In this document: positions 1-8,025 of the stretch, in pieces
Position numbering within the stretch: position 1 is the stretch's first letter
How the letters are laid out: every line of letters starts with the position of its first letter
From: Sphingomonas sp. Leaf21
GTDB lineage: Bacteria > Pseudomonadota > Alphaproteobacteria > Sphingomonadales > Sphingomonadaceae
DNA: 64,000 nucleotides
NCBI RefSeq assembly: GCF_916858675.1
Contig: NZ_CAKASM010000005.1
Span: forward strand, 152,368-216,367
Direction: 5' to 3'
The notes under the pieces: generated by a model
What the model was told of the DNA's origin: nothing
What the model saw: the letters and a program-made list of their open reading frames with translations, nothing else
Database searches by the model: none
Made by a program: the position numbers and the translations under genes

Positions 1-8
1 ACCCGTGC

Positions 9-476
9 ATGATCGATTACGCGATGGCGCGCGGCATCCAGATCGAAACCCTGCCCTGGCTGATCCGATCGTCCAGCGCGTTCGCGCATGAGCGTGCCTA
101 TCTCGCCGGGTTGACGGCCGCCGCCGGTCCATTGCCACCCACGCCCGGACAGGCGCAGGCCGATACCGCGCTCACGCATCTGCGCCAAACGCTCGAGATG
201 CTGGCCAATTCGGACCGGCGCGGTTGCGCGACGGGCGCCGTTTCGGCACTGATCCTCGACTGGCGGACGATCCGTCAGTTCCTCGACCAGGCGGCCGCCC
301 GCTTCGGGCTGACCCCGCCGATCAACGACATGCCCGAGCCGCTGCTCGATCCGCCCGACGAAGAGAATGCGCTGGGCCTGGCGCGCGCGCGGGGATTCGG
401 CGCAACCCAGATGCTGATCCAGCATCGCGGGCTCTGGGATCTGCTCGAGGCGCGGGCCAGCGCCCGACGAGGCTGA
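9..476 (+). CDS. Uncharacterised protein, possibly cut by the window start
   Basis: I do not recognise this 155-residue protein. It is Ala/Leu/Arg-rich, looks soluble and mostly helical, and has no signal peptide or membrane segment. The reading frame is already open at base 3 and no ribosome-binding site is visible before the ATG at 9, so the true start may lie outside the window. It is followed by 118 bases of spacer before the CHAP-domain gene. Confidence 0.55.
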   Translation: MIDYAMARGIQIETLPWLIRSSSAFAHERAYLAGLTAAAGPLPPTPGQAQADTALTHLRQTLEMLANSDRRGCATGAVSALILDWRTIRQFLDQAAARFGLTPPINDMPEPLLDPPDEENALGLARARGFGATQMLIQHRGLWDLLEARASARRG

Positions 477-594
477 CCATGGGTGACGCGCGTGCCCTCT
501 TCCGGTCGCGCGAAATACCCGGCCGGTCGCCCTACCGCGCCGTTAACCATTTTGGACAGTTCACGATTAATGCACCGGGCCTAGCACGGTCACG

Positions 595-1140
595 ATGAAA
601 GCCCTGGTGTCCAAAGCAGTCTTACCGCTCTGCGCACTTCTGGCCGCCCTCCCGGCCGATGCGCGATCGCTTCTCGACTATGTCGGGCAATGCGTTCCCT
701 TCGCGCGTCAGGCATCGGGCATTGCCATCTATGGCGATGCCTGGACCTGGTGGAGCCAGGCCGAGGGTAAATATCCGCGCGGCCACAGCCCGAGGGTCGG
801 CGCGGTCGTCGTCTTCGAAAAGACCGGCCGCCTGCCGCTCGGCCATGTCGCGGTGGTCAGCCGGGTGGTCGAGGATCGCGTCCTGATGCTTACCCACGCC
901 AACTGGTCGATCCAGAACGGGGAGCGGGGCCATGCCGAGCAGGACGTGACGCTGTTCGACGTATCTCCCGAAAATGACTGGACGAAGGTAAAGGTCTGGT
1001 TCCGCGATTCCGATGGCCTGGGCAGTTCCACCTATCCGATCTATGGCTTCATCTATGGCAAGGGCCATACCGCGCGAGAATTGACCAGCGACAAGCCGGA
1101 CTATGTCGGCGCGCTGATCGACGCCTATGTCGCGCGCTGA
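595..1140 (+). CDS. Exported CHAP-domain (NlpC/P60-like) amidohydrolase
   Basis: The protein has 181 residues. An N-terminal hydrophobic stretch ending near ALPADA (about residue 23) looks like a signal peptide, so it should act in the periplasm. The rest matches a CHAP amidase/peptidase fold: the presumed nucleophile is Cys33 in GQCVPFAR, the catalytic His is His84 in LGHVAVV, and the third polar residue is in HANWS (about 101-105). Family members cut peptide bonds in peptidoglycan, but small alphaproteobacterial CHAP proteins like this are rarely characterised, so the substrate is unknown. The gene stands alone in sense orientation. Confidence 0.8.
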   Translation: MKALVSKAVLPLCALLAALPADARSLLDYVGQCVPFARQASGIAIYGDAWTWWSQAEGKYPRGHSPRVGAVVVFEKTGRLPLGHVAVVSRVVEDRVLMLTHANWSIQNGERGHAEQDVTLFDVSPENDWTKVKVWFRDSDGLGSSTYPIYGFIYGKGHTARELTSDKPDYVGALIDAYVAR

Positions 1141-1195
1141 TTGATCGCCAGCCCGGCTTGATTTAGACTGCGCCCTCCATCAGGGAGGACGCATT

Positions 1196-1441
1196 ATGAT
1201 GCTGCTCGTCACGCTCGCCTTGATCGCGGATGGCGCACAGCCGCGACCGACGATGCCGACCATCGGCCAGCCGCCACGACCCTGTATCCGGACCGAACAG
1301 CGCGTCGCGCAGACCAGGCCCGGCGTCGGCCTTCGCAGGCTCAACGAATTGCCCGATGCCGAACCTCAGTTCGCGGTCCTGCGAAGCATCGACGGCTGCC
1401 ACATTCCCGCCAGGGTCAGTCGGCAGACGACGAAGCGCTGA
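1196..1441 (+). CDS. Small uncharacterised, possibly exported protein
   Basis: This 81-residue reading frame has a good Shine-Dalgarno sequence (GGGAGG) about 8 bases before the ATG at 1196; a second ATG follows directly. The first 13 residues are hydrophobic and could be a short signal peptide. The mature part is Pro/Arg-rich with two cysteines. I do not recognise the family. The coding claim rests mainly on the ribosome-binding site and on the lack of a better gene in this stretch. Confidence 0.45.
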   Translation: MMLLVTLALIADGAQPRPTMPTIGQPPRPCIRTEQRVAQTRPGVGLRRLNELPDAEPQFAVLRSIDGCHIPARVSRQTTKR

Positions 1442-1500
1442 TCCCGAGAGCGCAGCCCGCCACTACCGGACCGCGCCCGACGGTCACCTTCCCCACTTGG

Positions 1501-2595
1501 TCAGTCGGCAACCGGCCGATGGATCACCCCACCCGTCATCGCCTCCGGCACGCCAGTCGTACCGGGAAAGCTGATCGGCAGCGATTTCAACCGCCGCACC
1601 GCCATATAGGCGAAGCCCTCCGCCTCCATCGCATCGCCGTTCCATCCCAGCAGATCGGTCGGCTCGGGCATCAGGCCGGTTTCGTCGGCGATCATCCTGA
1701 GCATCGTCGCATTGTGTCGGCCGCCGCCCGCGACCAGCAGCCGCTTGGGTCGCTCGGGCAGATGATCCAGCGCACGGGCCACCGTCATCGCCGTGAAGGC
1801 GGTCAGGGTCGCAGCCCCGTCCGCCGCCGACAGGCCGCGCGCCGCCTGGATCGTGAAGTCGTTGCGGTCGAGCGACTTGGGCGGCGCCAGATCGAACCAG
1901 CCATTGTCCATCAACGTGTCGAGCACGGTCGGCTCCGCCCGCCCGGTCGCCGCCAGCATCCCGCCCGCATCGAAGCGCTGCCCGGCCTCCGCCTCCATCC
2001 AATGGTCGATGAGACCATTGGCGGGCCCGGTATCGAACGCGATCAGCGCGCCGTCCCGACCGATCCAGGTGATATTGGCGACACCGCCAAGGTTGAGGAT
2101 CGCGACGGGTCGTTCGAGCCCGGCGGCCAGTGCGGCGTGATAGACCGGGATCAGCGGTGCCCCCTGCCCGCCCGCCGCGACATCGGCCGAACGGAAGTCG
2201 GACACGGTGACGATGCCGGTCGCATCGGCCAGCGCCTGTCCGTCGCCGATCTGCCAGGTCCAGCCGCGATCGGGACGATGCGCGACCGTCTGTCCGTGAA
2301 AGCCGATGACGTCGACCGTCGCCGCATCGACCCCGGCGTCGCGCAAAAGCTTCTGGATCGCCATTGCATGGGTGCGGACGATCAACTCCCCCGCCGAGAC
2401 GATCGACGGGCTCGCGCGCGGCCTGTCGAAGGTCAGCGCCAGCGTCGTCGCCTCGGCCAGCTCGGCCCGCGCACCGTCCGAATATTGCTCGGACCGAAAG
2501 GCGATCGGACGCACCAGCCCCTCGCCGTCCGTCTCGACCAGCGCGGCATCCACGCCGTCGAGCGAGGTTCCCGACATCAATCCGATCGCCAGCAT
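1501..2595 (-). CDS. anmK: Anhydro-N-acetylmuramic acid kinase
   Basis: AnmK phosphorylates and opens 1,6-anhydro-MurNAc released during cell-wall turnover, giving MurNAc-6-phosphate for recycling. The 364-residue protein opens with the ATP-binding signature IGLMSGTSLDGVDAAL and carries the conserved GFHGQTVAHRP (catalytic Asp region nearby), NLGGVANIT and FDTGPANGLID motifs, at the usual family length. I chose the ATG at 2595 because it directly precedes the conserved N-terminus; a longer frame to 2691 has no family support. The gene is divergent from rimO, with about 120 bases between the starts. Confidence 0.93.
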   Translation of the reverse strand: MLAIGLMSGTSLDGVDAALVETDGEGLVRPIAFRSEQYSDGARAELAEATTLALTFDRPRASPSIVSAGELIVRTHAMAIQKLLRDAGVDAATVDVIGFHGQTVAHRPDRGWTWQIGDGQALADATGIVTVSDFRSADVAAGGQGAPLIPVYHAALAAGLERPVAILNLGGVANITWIGRDGALIAFDTGPANGLIDHWMEAEAGQRFDAGGMLAATGRAEPTVLDTLMDNGWFDLAPPKSLDRNDFTIQAARGLSAADGAATLTAFTAMTVARALDHLPERPKRLLVAGGGRHNATMLRMIADETGLMPEPTDLLGWNGDAMEAEGFAYMAVRRLKSLPISFPGTTGVPEAMTGGVIHRPVAD

Positions 2596-2716
2596 CACCA
2601 CGTGACCCTTAACCCGTTGCCGACGCTTCATGCCGGGATCGCACCGCGCTGTCGACCGTCCGGCACCGCCGCATCTGGAAAAGCGATCCAATCTGGACTA
2701 TGTGTGCGCGTATCCC

Positions 2717-4057
2717 ATGGCAACCAAACTCCCCACTCCGCCGCGCGTCGGCATGGTCTCGCTCGGCTGTCCCAAGAATCTGGTCGACAGCGAACGCATC
2801 CTGACCCAGCTCCGCGCCGATGGCTATCAGATGTCACCCGACTATGCCGGGGCGGACGTCGTGCTCGTCAACACCTGCGGCTTCCTCGACTCCGCCAAGG
2901 AGGAAAGCCTGGAGGCGATCGGCGAGGCGATCAAGGAAAACGGCCGCGTCATCGTGACGGGGTGCATGGGCAAGGAAGCGGAGGCCATCCGCACCCGCTT
3001 CCCCGACGTGCTGGCGATCACCGGCGCGCACGAATATGAGCAGGTGGTGGAGGCGGTCCACGCCGCCGCGCCCGCCAATCTGTCGCCCTATATCGACCTG
3101 ATCCCCGATGCCGGGCTGAAGCTGACGCCGCGTCACTACAGCTATCTGAAGATTTCGGAGGGCTGCAACCACCGGTGCAGCTTCTGCATCATCCCCAGCT
3201 TGCGCGGCGACCTGGTCAGCCGACGCCCCGATGCCATCCTGCGCGAGGCGGAGAAGCTGGTCGCGGCGGGCACGCGCGAGCTGCTGGTCATCAGCCAGGA
3301 CACCTCGGCCTACGGCATCGACATCCGCAAGGAGCCACGGATGTGGAAGGGTCAGGAGGTCGTGCCGCACATGACCGACCTGGCCCGCGAGCTTGGCAGG
3401 ATCGCGCCGTGGGTACGCCTCCATTACGTCTATCCCTATCCGCATGTGGATCAGGTGATTCCGCTGATGGCGGAAGGTCTGGTGCTGCCCTATCTGGACA
3501 TCCCGTTCCAGCATGCCGCGCCCTCGGTCCTTCGTCGCATGAAGCGGCCCGGCAACGACGCCAAGGTGCTGCAGCGTATTCATCAATGGCGCGACATCTG
3601 CCCGGATATCGCGATCCGTTCGACCTTCGTCGTCGGCTTCCCCGGTGAGACGGAAGAGGATTTCGAATATCTGCTCGAATGGCTGGACGAGGCGCAACTC
3701 GACCGGGTCGGGGCCTTCCGCTTCGAGCCCGTCGAGGGCGCCGCCGCCAACGCCCTGCCCGATCACGTCCCCGAGGACGTGAAGGAAGAGCGTTACGCGC
3801 GGATCATGGAAAGGACCGCCGCGATCTCCGCCGCCAAGCTCGCCGCGAAGATCGGTCGGACCCTGCCCGTCATCATCGACGCGGTGGACGAGGAAGGCGG
3901 CGCCACCGGCCGTAGCCAGGCGGATGCGCCCGAGATCGATGGCGAAGTCTTCCTGCGCGATGCCGGGCATCTGACCGTCGGCGATATCGTGCCGGTCGCG
4001 ATCGAGGATGCCGACGATCACGATCTGTACGGCGTTCCGGTCATCGGGAACCACTGA
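2717..4057 (+). CDS. rimO: Ribosomal protein uS12 methylthiotransferase
   Basis: RimO is a radical-SAM enzyme that methylthiolates an aspartate of ribosomal protein S12. The 446-residue protein has the N-terminal UPF0004 domain with cluster cysteines Cys18, Cys54 and Cys83. The radical-SAM triad Cys150-x3-Cys154-x2-Cys157 lies in [10 protein letters not shown], and a C-terminal TRAM-like region follows. [14 protein letters not shown] and the short N-terminus favour RimO over MiaB. The ATG at 2717 starts just before the conserved [11 protein letters not shown] block; an in-frame upstream ATG at 2630 would overlap the anmK promoter region. Confidence 0.94.
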   Translation: MATKLPTPPRVGMVSLGCPKNLVDSERILTQLRADGYQMSPDYAGADVVLVNTCGFLDSAKEESLEAIGEAIKENGRVIVTGCMGKEAEAIRTRFPDVLAITGAHEYEQVVEAVHAAAPANLSPYIDLIPDAGLKLTPRHYSYLKISEGCNHRCSFCIIPSLRGDLVSRRPDAILREAEKLVAAGTRELLVISQDTSAYGIDIRKEPRMWKGQEVVPHMTDLARELGRIAPWVRLHYVYPYPHVDQVIPLMAEGLVLPYLDIPFQHAAPSVLRRMKRPGNDAKVLQRIHQWRDICPDIAIRSTFVVGFPGETEEDFEYLLEWLDEAQLDRVGAFRFEPVEGAAANALPDHVPEDVKEERYARIMERTAAISAAKLAAKIGRTLPVIIDAVDEEGGATGRSQADAPEIDGEVFLRDAGHLTVGDIVPVAIEDADDHDLYGVPVIGNH

Positions 4058-4109
4058 GCGTCGGCGATAGGTCTGGCGGGTTCCGGCCCCGCCGCCACCG
4101 CGTCGCGGC

Positions 4110-4203
4110 GGCATATCACCGCCAGTCGTCCCAATTCCTCCCCCAGGCTACGCTTGGGGAGGGAGACCGCTCGCGCCAGCGAGTGGTGAAGGGGCATATC
4201 ACC
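4110..4203. repeat. Intergenic element flanked by an 11-base direct repeat
   Basis: The 11-mer GGCATATCACC occurs at 4110-4120 and again at 4193-4203. The 72 bases between hold two short hairpins: CCTCCCC/GGGGAGG around 4137-4163 and CTCGC/GCGAG around 4170-4183. The layout resembles a small inserted palindromic element with a target duplication, but a chance repeat is possible. It fills most of the gap between rimO and the serine hydrolase. Confidence 0.4.
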
Positions 4204-4253
4204 CCCCACCAGAGCCGTTGCACCGTCCCCGCAAACCTGCTTCCTTGGCGGGC

Positions 4254-5654
4254 ATGAGATACCCCCATTTGCTGGCGGCGATCGCGCTCATCGCCCCCGC
4301 CCCGCTGCTCGCGCAAAGCCTCACCCCGGCCGAAACCCAGAAGATCGACGCGCTGGTCACGAAGACGCTCGCCGACACCGGCGTTCCGTCCGCCTCGATC
4401 GCGGTGGTGCGCGGCGGGAAGATCGTCCTCACCAAGGCCTATGGCAAGCAGTTCGAGGGGCAGAAGGGCCCAGCCGACCCCAACCTCCCCTATCAGATCG
4501 CATCGGTGTCGAAGCAGTTCACCGCCGCCGCGATCCTGCTGCTCGCGGATGAGGGCAAGCTGTCGCTCGACGACACGGTCTCCAGATACGTCCCCGGCAT
4601 CACCGGCGGTGACAGGATCACGATCCGCCAGTTGCTCAGCCACACCTCGGGCCTGCGCGACTATTGGCCGCAGGATTACAGCGTCAAGGCGATGGCGACC
4701 CCGACCAGCCCACAGGGAATCGTCGACCGCTGGGCCAAGGCTCCGTTGGACTTCGCCCCCGGCACGCAATGGCAATATTCCAACACCGGCTATGTCGTCG
4801 CGGGCATGATCGTCGAGAAGGTCTCCGGTCAGCCGCTGCTCCAGTTCCTCCAGACGCGTGTCTTCAAGCCGCTGAACATCCGCGCGATCGACCAGGACAA
4901 GGCGGTCGGCCCCGGCTTCCCGCAAGGCTATCTGCGTCACGCGCTGGGCCCCGTCCGGGTCGAGACGCCCGCTGCGCCCGGCTGGCTCTATGCCGCGGGC
5001 GAGTTGGCGATGTCGGCGGGCGACCTCGCCAAATGGGATGTGGCGCGGATGAACCGCACGCTGCTGCCCGCGAAGGACTGGGCGACGCAGGAAGAGCCGG
5101 TCAAGCTGACCGACGGGTCCAATACCAATTACGGTCTCGGCGTCGGGGTCGGCACCGCCAACGGCCGTCATTTCGTCGAACATAGCGGCGAGGCGGTCGG
5201 CTTCCTGACCGAGAACATCGTCTATCCGGACGACAAGGCGGCGGTGGTCGTCGCGGCCAACGCCTGGTTCGCCGACGCACAGGACCGGATCGCCAAGGGC
5301 ATTTCGGACATCGTCCTGCCCGCGCCCGTGGCCAGCGCCGAGGACGCCGCCGCGCTCGACCGGACGAAGCGCGTCTATGCGCAGCTCGTCGCGGGCGATC
5401 TCGACCGCTCGCTGCTGACCGAGGATGCGGCCTATTATTTCACGCCCGCGACCATCGCAGATTATAAGGCCAGCCTGTCGCCGCTCGGTCAGCCGACCAA
5501 GATCGAGCAGCGGGGCAGCGCGCGACTGCGCGGTGGCTTCGTCAACCGCAACTACCGCGTCACCTATCCCGACCATATCCTCCGCATCAGCACCTATGCC
5601 GAACCAGGCGCGGGCGGAAAGATCGAGCAGTTTCTGGTAAGCCCCGCAGAATGA
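4254..5654 (+). CDS. Beta-lactamase-family serine hydrolase
   Basis: This 466-residue exported protein starts with a signal peptide ending near LLAQ (residue 21). It has the three motifs of class C/esterase-type serine hydrolases: Ser84-Val-Ser-Lys87 (nucleophile and base), Tyr175-Ser-Asn177 (TQWQYSNTGY) and HSG in FVEHSGEAVGF. A roughly 110-residue C-terminal domain follows the catalytic core. The substrate could be a D-Ala peptide, an ester or a beta-lactam; the sequence does not decide. I chose the ATG at 4254 because it begins the signal peptide. The stop overlaps the start of the next gene (ATGA), so the two are probably translated together. Confidence 0.85.
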   Translation: MRYPHLLAAIALIAPAPLLAQSLTPAETQKIDALVTKTLADTGVPSASIAVVRGGKIVLTKAYGKQFEGQKGPADPNLPYQIASVSKQFTAAAILLLADEGKLSLDDTVSRYVPGITGGDRITIRQLLSHTSGLRDYWPQDYSVKAMATPTSPQGIVDRWAKAPLDFAPGTQWQYSNTGYVVAGMIVEKVSGQPLLQFLQTRVFKPLNIRAIDQDKAVGPGFPQGYLRHALGPVRVETPAAPGWLYAAGELAMSAGDLAKWDVARMNRTLLPAKDWATQEEPVKLTDGSNTNYGLGVGVGTANGRHFVEHSGEAVGFLTENIVYPDDKAAVVVAANAWFADAQDRIAKGISDIVLPAPVASAEDAAALDRTKRVYAQLVAGDLDRSLLTEDAAYYFTPATIADYKASLSPLGQPTKIEQRGSARLRGGFVNRNYRVTYPDHILRISTYAEPGAGGKIEQFLVSPAE

Positions 5655-7030
5655 TGGACTTTGCCCCCCTGCTCCAGGCCGATCGCGGCCAGACCGCACG
5701 CGCGGTCACGCTGCTGACCCCCGATGGTTTCGAAGGCTGGCTGACCCGCCAGTCGGTGGCGATCCGCGCGCTGGCGACGGCACAGCGCTTCGCGGCCAAG
5801 CCCAACACGCATCTGCTCATCCCCAGGGACGACGACGTCGCGGTCGTGGCGGGTGTGACCGATCCCGCCTCGCCCTGGGCGCTCGCCAGGCTGGCCGAGG
5901 CGCTGCCCGAAGGAACCTACCGCCTCGACGGCGCGGACGTCGGCGCGAACGCGCTGGGCTGGCTGCTCGGCCAGTATCGCTTCACCCGTTACCGCAAGGC
6001 GGACGATACCGCCCCGCGCGTGCTCCTGACTCGCGATGTCGGCCACCGCGATGAGGCGATCCGCCTTGCCGCCGCGACCGCGCAGGTCCGCGATCTGGTC
6101 AACACCGGCGCGGGCGATCTCGGCCCCGCCGAACTGGAAGCGGAGGCCGGGGCACTCGCCCGCGCGCACCATGCCACCGTCACGGTAACGAGCGGCGACA
6201 CGCTGGCGCGCGACTATCCGATGATCCACGCGGTCGGCCAGGCCGCCACCCGCGACCGCGCGCCACGCCTGATCGAGCTTCACTGGGGCGACGCCGCGCA
6301 TCCGCGCATCGCGATCGTCGGCAAGGGCGTGTGCTTCGACACCGGCGGGCTCGATATCAAGCCGTCGGCGGGTATGCGGTTGATGAAGAAGGACATGGGC
6401 GGTGCGGCGCATGCGCTGGCGCTGGCCGGACTGGTGATGGCGGCGAAGCTGCCGGTCCGGCTCCACCTGCTGATTCCGGCGGTCGAGAATGCCGTGTCGG
6501 GCGCGTCCTTCCGCCCCGGCGACGTCTTGAAGACCCGCAAGGGCCTGACGGTCGAGAACACCAATACCGATGCCGAAGGACGGCTGATCCTGGGCGATGC
6601 GCTGACCCGCGCGGGCGAGGAAGCGCCCGAGCTGATCCTCGATTTCGCCACGTTGACCGGTGCGGCGCGGGTCGCGCTCGGACCGGACCTGCCACCGCTG
6701 TTCACCGACGACGAAACGCTGGCGGCGGACCTGCTTGCGGCAGGTGTCGCGGAGGAGGACCCGGTGTGGCGCCTGCCGCTCTGGGACGGGTATGACGAGA
6801 TGCTGAAGTCCGACATCGCCGACATGGTCAACGCCCCCGATGGCGGGTTTGCCGGGGCGATCACGGCGGCGCTGTTCCTGCGGCGGTTCGTGCCGAAGGA
6901 TACGGCCTGGGCGCATCTCGACGTGTTCGCCTGGCGGCCCTCGGCCAAGCCGGGGCGCCCCAAGGGGGGCGACGCCTATGCGTTGCGGGCGGCCTATCGG
7001 ATGCTCAAGGACCGGTATTCGCAAGGCTAA
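5651..7030 (+). CDS. Leucyl aminopeptidase family protein (M17)
   Basis: This is a 459-residue cytosolic metallo-exopeptidase of the PepA/M17 family, which removes N-terminal residues from peptides. The metal and catalytic motifs are present: VGKGVCFDTGGLDIKP, KKDMGGAAHALA and the family signature NTDAEGRLILGDAL. The N-terminal domain is divergent from PepA, as in the second M17 paralogue common in alphaproteobacteria, so I give no symbol. It overlaps the serine hydrolase gene by 4 bases, and the pair may process peptides sequentially in periplasm and cytosol. Confidence 0.9.
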   Translation: MMDFAPLLQADRGQTARAVTLLTPDGFEGWLTRQSVAIRALATAQRFAAKPNTHLLIPRDDDVAVVAGVTDPASPWALARLAEALPEGTYRLDGADVGANALGWLLGQYRFTRYRKADDTAPRVLLTRDVGHRDEAIRLAAATAQVRDLVNTGAGDLGPAELEAEAGALARAHHATVTVTSGDTLARDYPMIHAVGQAATRDRAPRLIELHWGDAAHPRIAIVGKGVCFDTGGLDIKPSAGMRLMKKDMGGAAHALALAGLVMAAKLPVRLHLLIPAVENAVSGASFRPGDVLKTRKGLTVENTNTDAEGRLILGDALTRAGEEAPELILDFATLTGAARVALGPDLPPLFTDDETLAADLLAAGVAEEDPVWRLPLWDGYDEMLKSDIADMVNAPDGGFAGAITAALFLRRFVPKDTAWAHLDVFAWRPSAKPGRPKGGDAYALRAAYRMLKDRYSQG

Positions 7031-7075
7031 GGATAGGTCGCGGCGTGCGCTTCGACTTTGACGGGCGCGGGCGGA

Positions 7076-7097
7076 GGTGGGGCTGACAACCCCCACC
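7076..7097. terminator. Hairpin between convergent genes
   Basis: A perfect 7-bp stem (GGTGGGG at 7076-7082 with CCCCACC at 7091-7097) has an 8-base loop. It sits between the stop of the M17 peptidase and the stop of tpiA. No T-run follows, so it is a weak or factor-assisted terminator candidate. Confidence 0.45.
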
Positions 7098-7143
7098 CCG
7101 TGCGGCCTGAGCGCCGTCGAAGGCCACGTTCCGCCCTCGCCGA

Positions 7144-7890
7144 TTACAACCCCGCCGCCGCCTCGATGATCGGCACGAATTTCGCCGCCGTCAGGCTGGC
7201 ACCGCCCACCAGCGCGCCATCGACATTCTCGACCGCCAGCAGGGTCGCGGCGTTTTCGCCGGTCACCGATCCGCCGTACAGGATCCGCACGCCGTCCGCC
7301 GCGTCGCCGATCAACATGCGCAGCTTGGCGCGGGCGATCGAGTGGATGGTCGCGATCTCGTCGACCGTCGGCGTGCGCCCCGTGCCGATCGCCCAGCGCG
7401 GTTCATAGGCGAGCGTGAACCAGCTACCGTCCGCATTGTCCGGCACCGATTTTTCGATCTGCGCCTGGACCACCCGTTCGGCGCGGCCCGCATTGCGCTC
7501 CGCCTCGGTCTCGCCGCAGCAGAGGATGACCTTCAGCCCCCGCCGGTGCGCCGCCGCCGCCTTGGCCCAGGCGTCCTGGCTGGTCTCGCCCTGGTCGGCA
7601 CGGCGTTCCGAATGGCCGACGATGGTGAAGCTGGCGCCCGCTTCCTGCACCATCGCCGCCGAGACGCAGCCGGTGTGCGCGCCCGATTCGGCCTCGTGCA
7701 CGTCCTCCGCGCCGATCGCCAGGCCGGGGACGCGCTCGGCGGCGGGGGCGATCAGCGTGAAGGGCACCGCCATCGCCACGTCGACGTTCGGGGCCGCCGC
7801 CGCCGCGCGCGCCATGGCGTCCAGCTCGGCCAGGGCGGCGCGCGAGCCGTTCATCTTCCAGTTGCCCGCCACCAATTTGCGCCGTGCCAT
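7144..7890 (-). CDS. tpiA: Triosephosphate isomerase
   Basis: TpiA interconverts dihydroxyacetone phosphate and glyceraldehyde-3-phosphate in glycolysis and gluconeogenesis. The 248-residue protein has the expected N-terminal AGNWKMNG (catalytic Lys), the GHSERR motif (catalytic His) and the YEPRWAIGTG stretch with the catalytic Glu and flexible loop. ILYGGSV, the C-terminal phosphate-binding motif, is also present. The ATG at 7890 gives the family N-terminus MARRKLVAGNWKMN. It is divergent from the downstream foldase gene. Confidence 0.96.
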   Translation of the reverse strand: MARRKLVAGNWKMNGSRAALAELDAMARAAAAAPNVDVAMAVPFTLIAPAAERVPGLAIGAEDVHEAESGAHTGCVSAAMVQEAGASFTIVGHSERRADQGETSQDAWAKAAAAHRRGLKVILCCGETEAERNAGRAERVVQAQIEKSVPDNADGSWFTLAYEPRWAIGTGRTPTVDEIATIHSIARAKLRMLIGDAADGVRILYGGSVTGENAATLLAVENVDGALVGGASLTAAKFVPIIEAAAGL

Positions 7891-8025
7891 AGTCAGGCTC
7901 CCAATGAGTCGTCTGTTATACGTGTTCAACACCGATAGCGTATCGTGGCGTCCGCACAAGCTTGATGCGGGCGCGACTGCACCCTAAAGCGGGCACGTTT
8001 TTTATTCCTTGCCGATCGGTCGTCC

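Noticed and set aside
477..594. CtrA site in the gap before the CHAP gene (TTAACCAT)
   Set aside because: Only one half-site is present; no second TTAA at the seven-base spacing.
1163..1402. A minus-strand 79-codon frame opposite the small protein at 1196-1441
   Set aside because: The plus-strand frame has a good ribosome-binding site; this one has none and no signal or domain.
4116..5699. A minus-strand open frame of 527 codons antisense to the serine hydrolase
   Set aside because: The opposite strand carries all the serine-hydrolase motifs and a signal peptide; this frame has neither.
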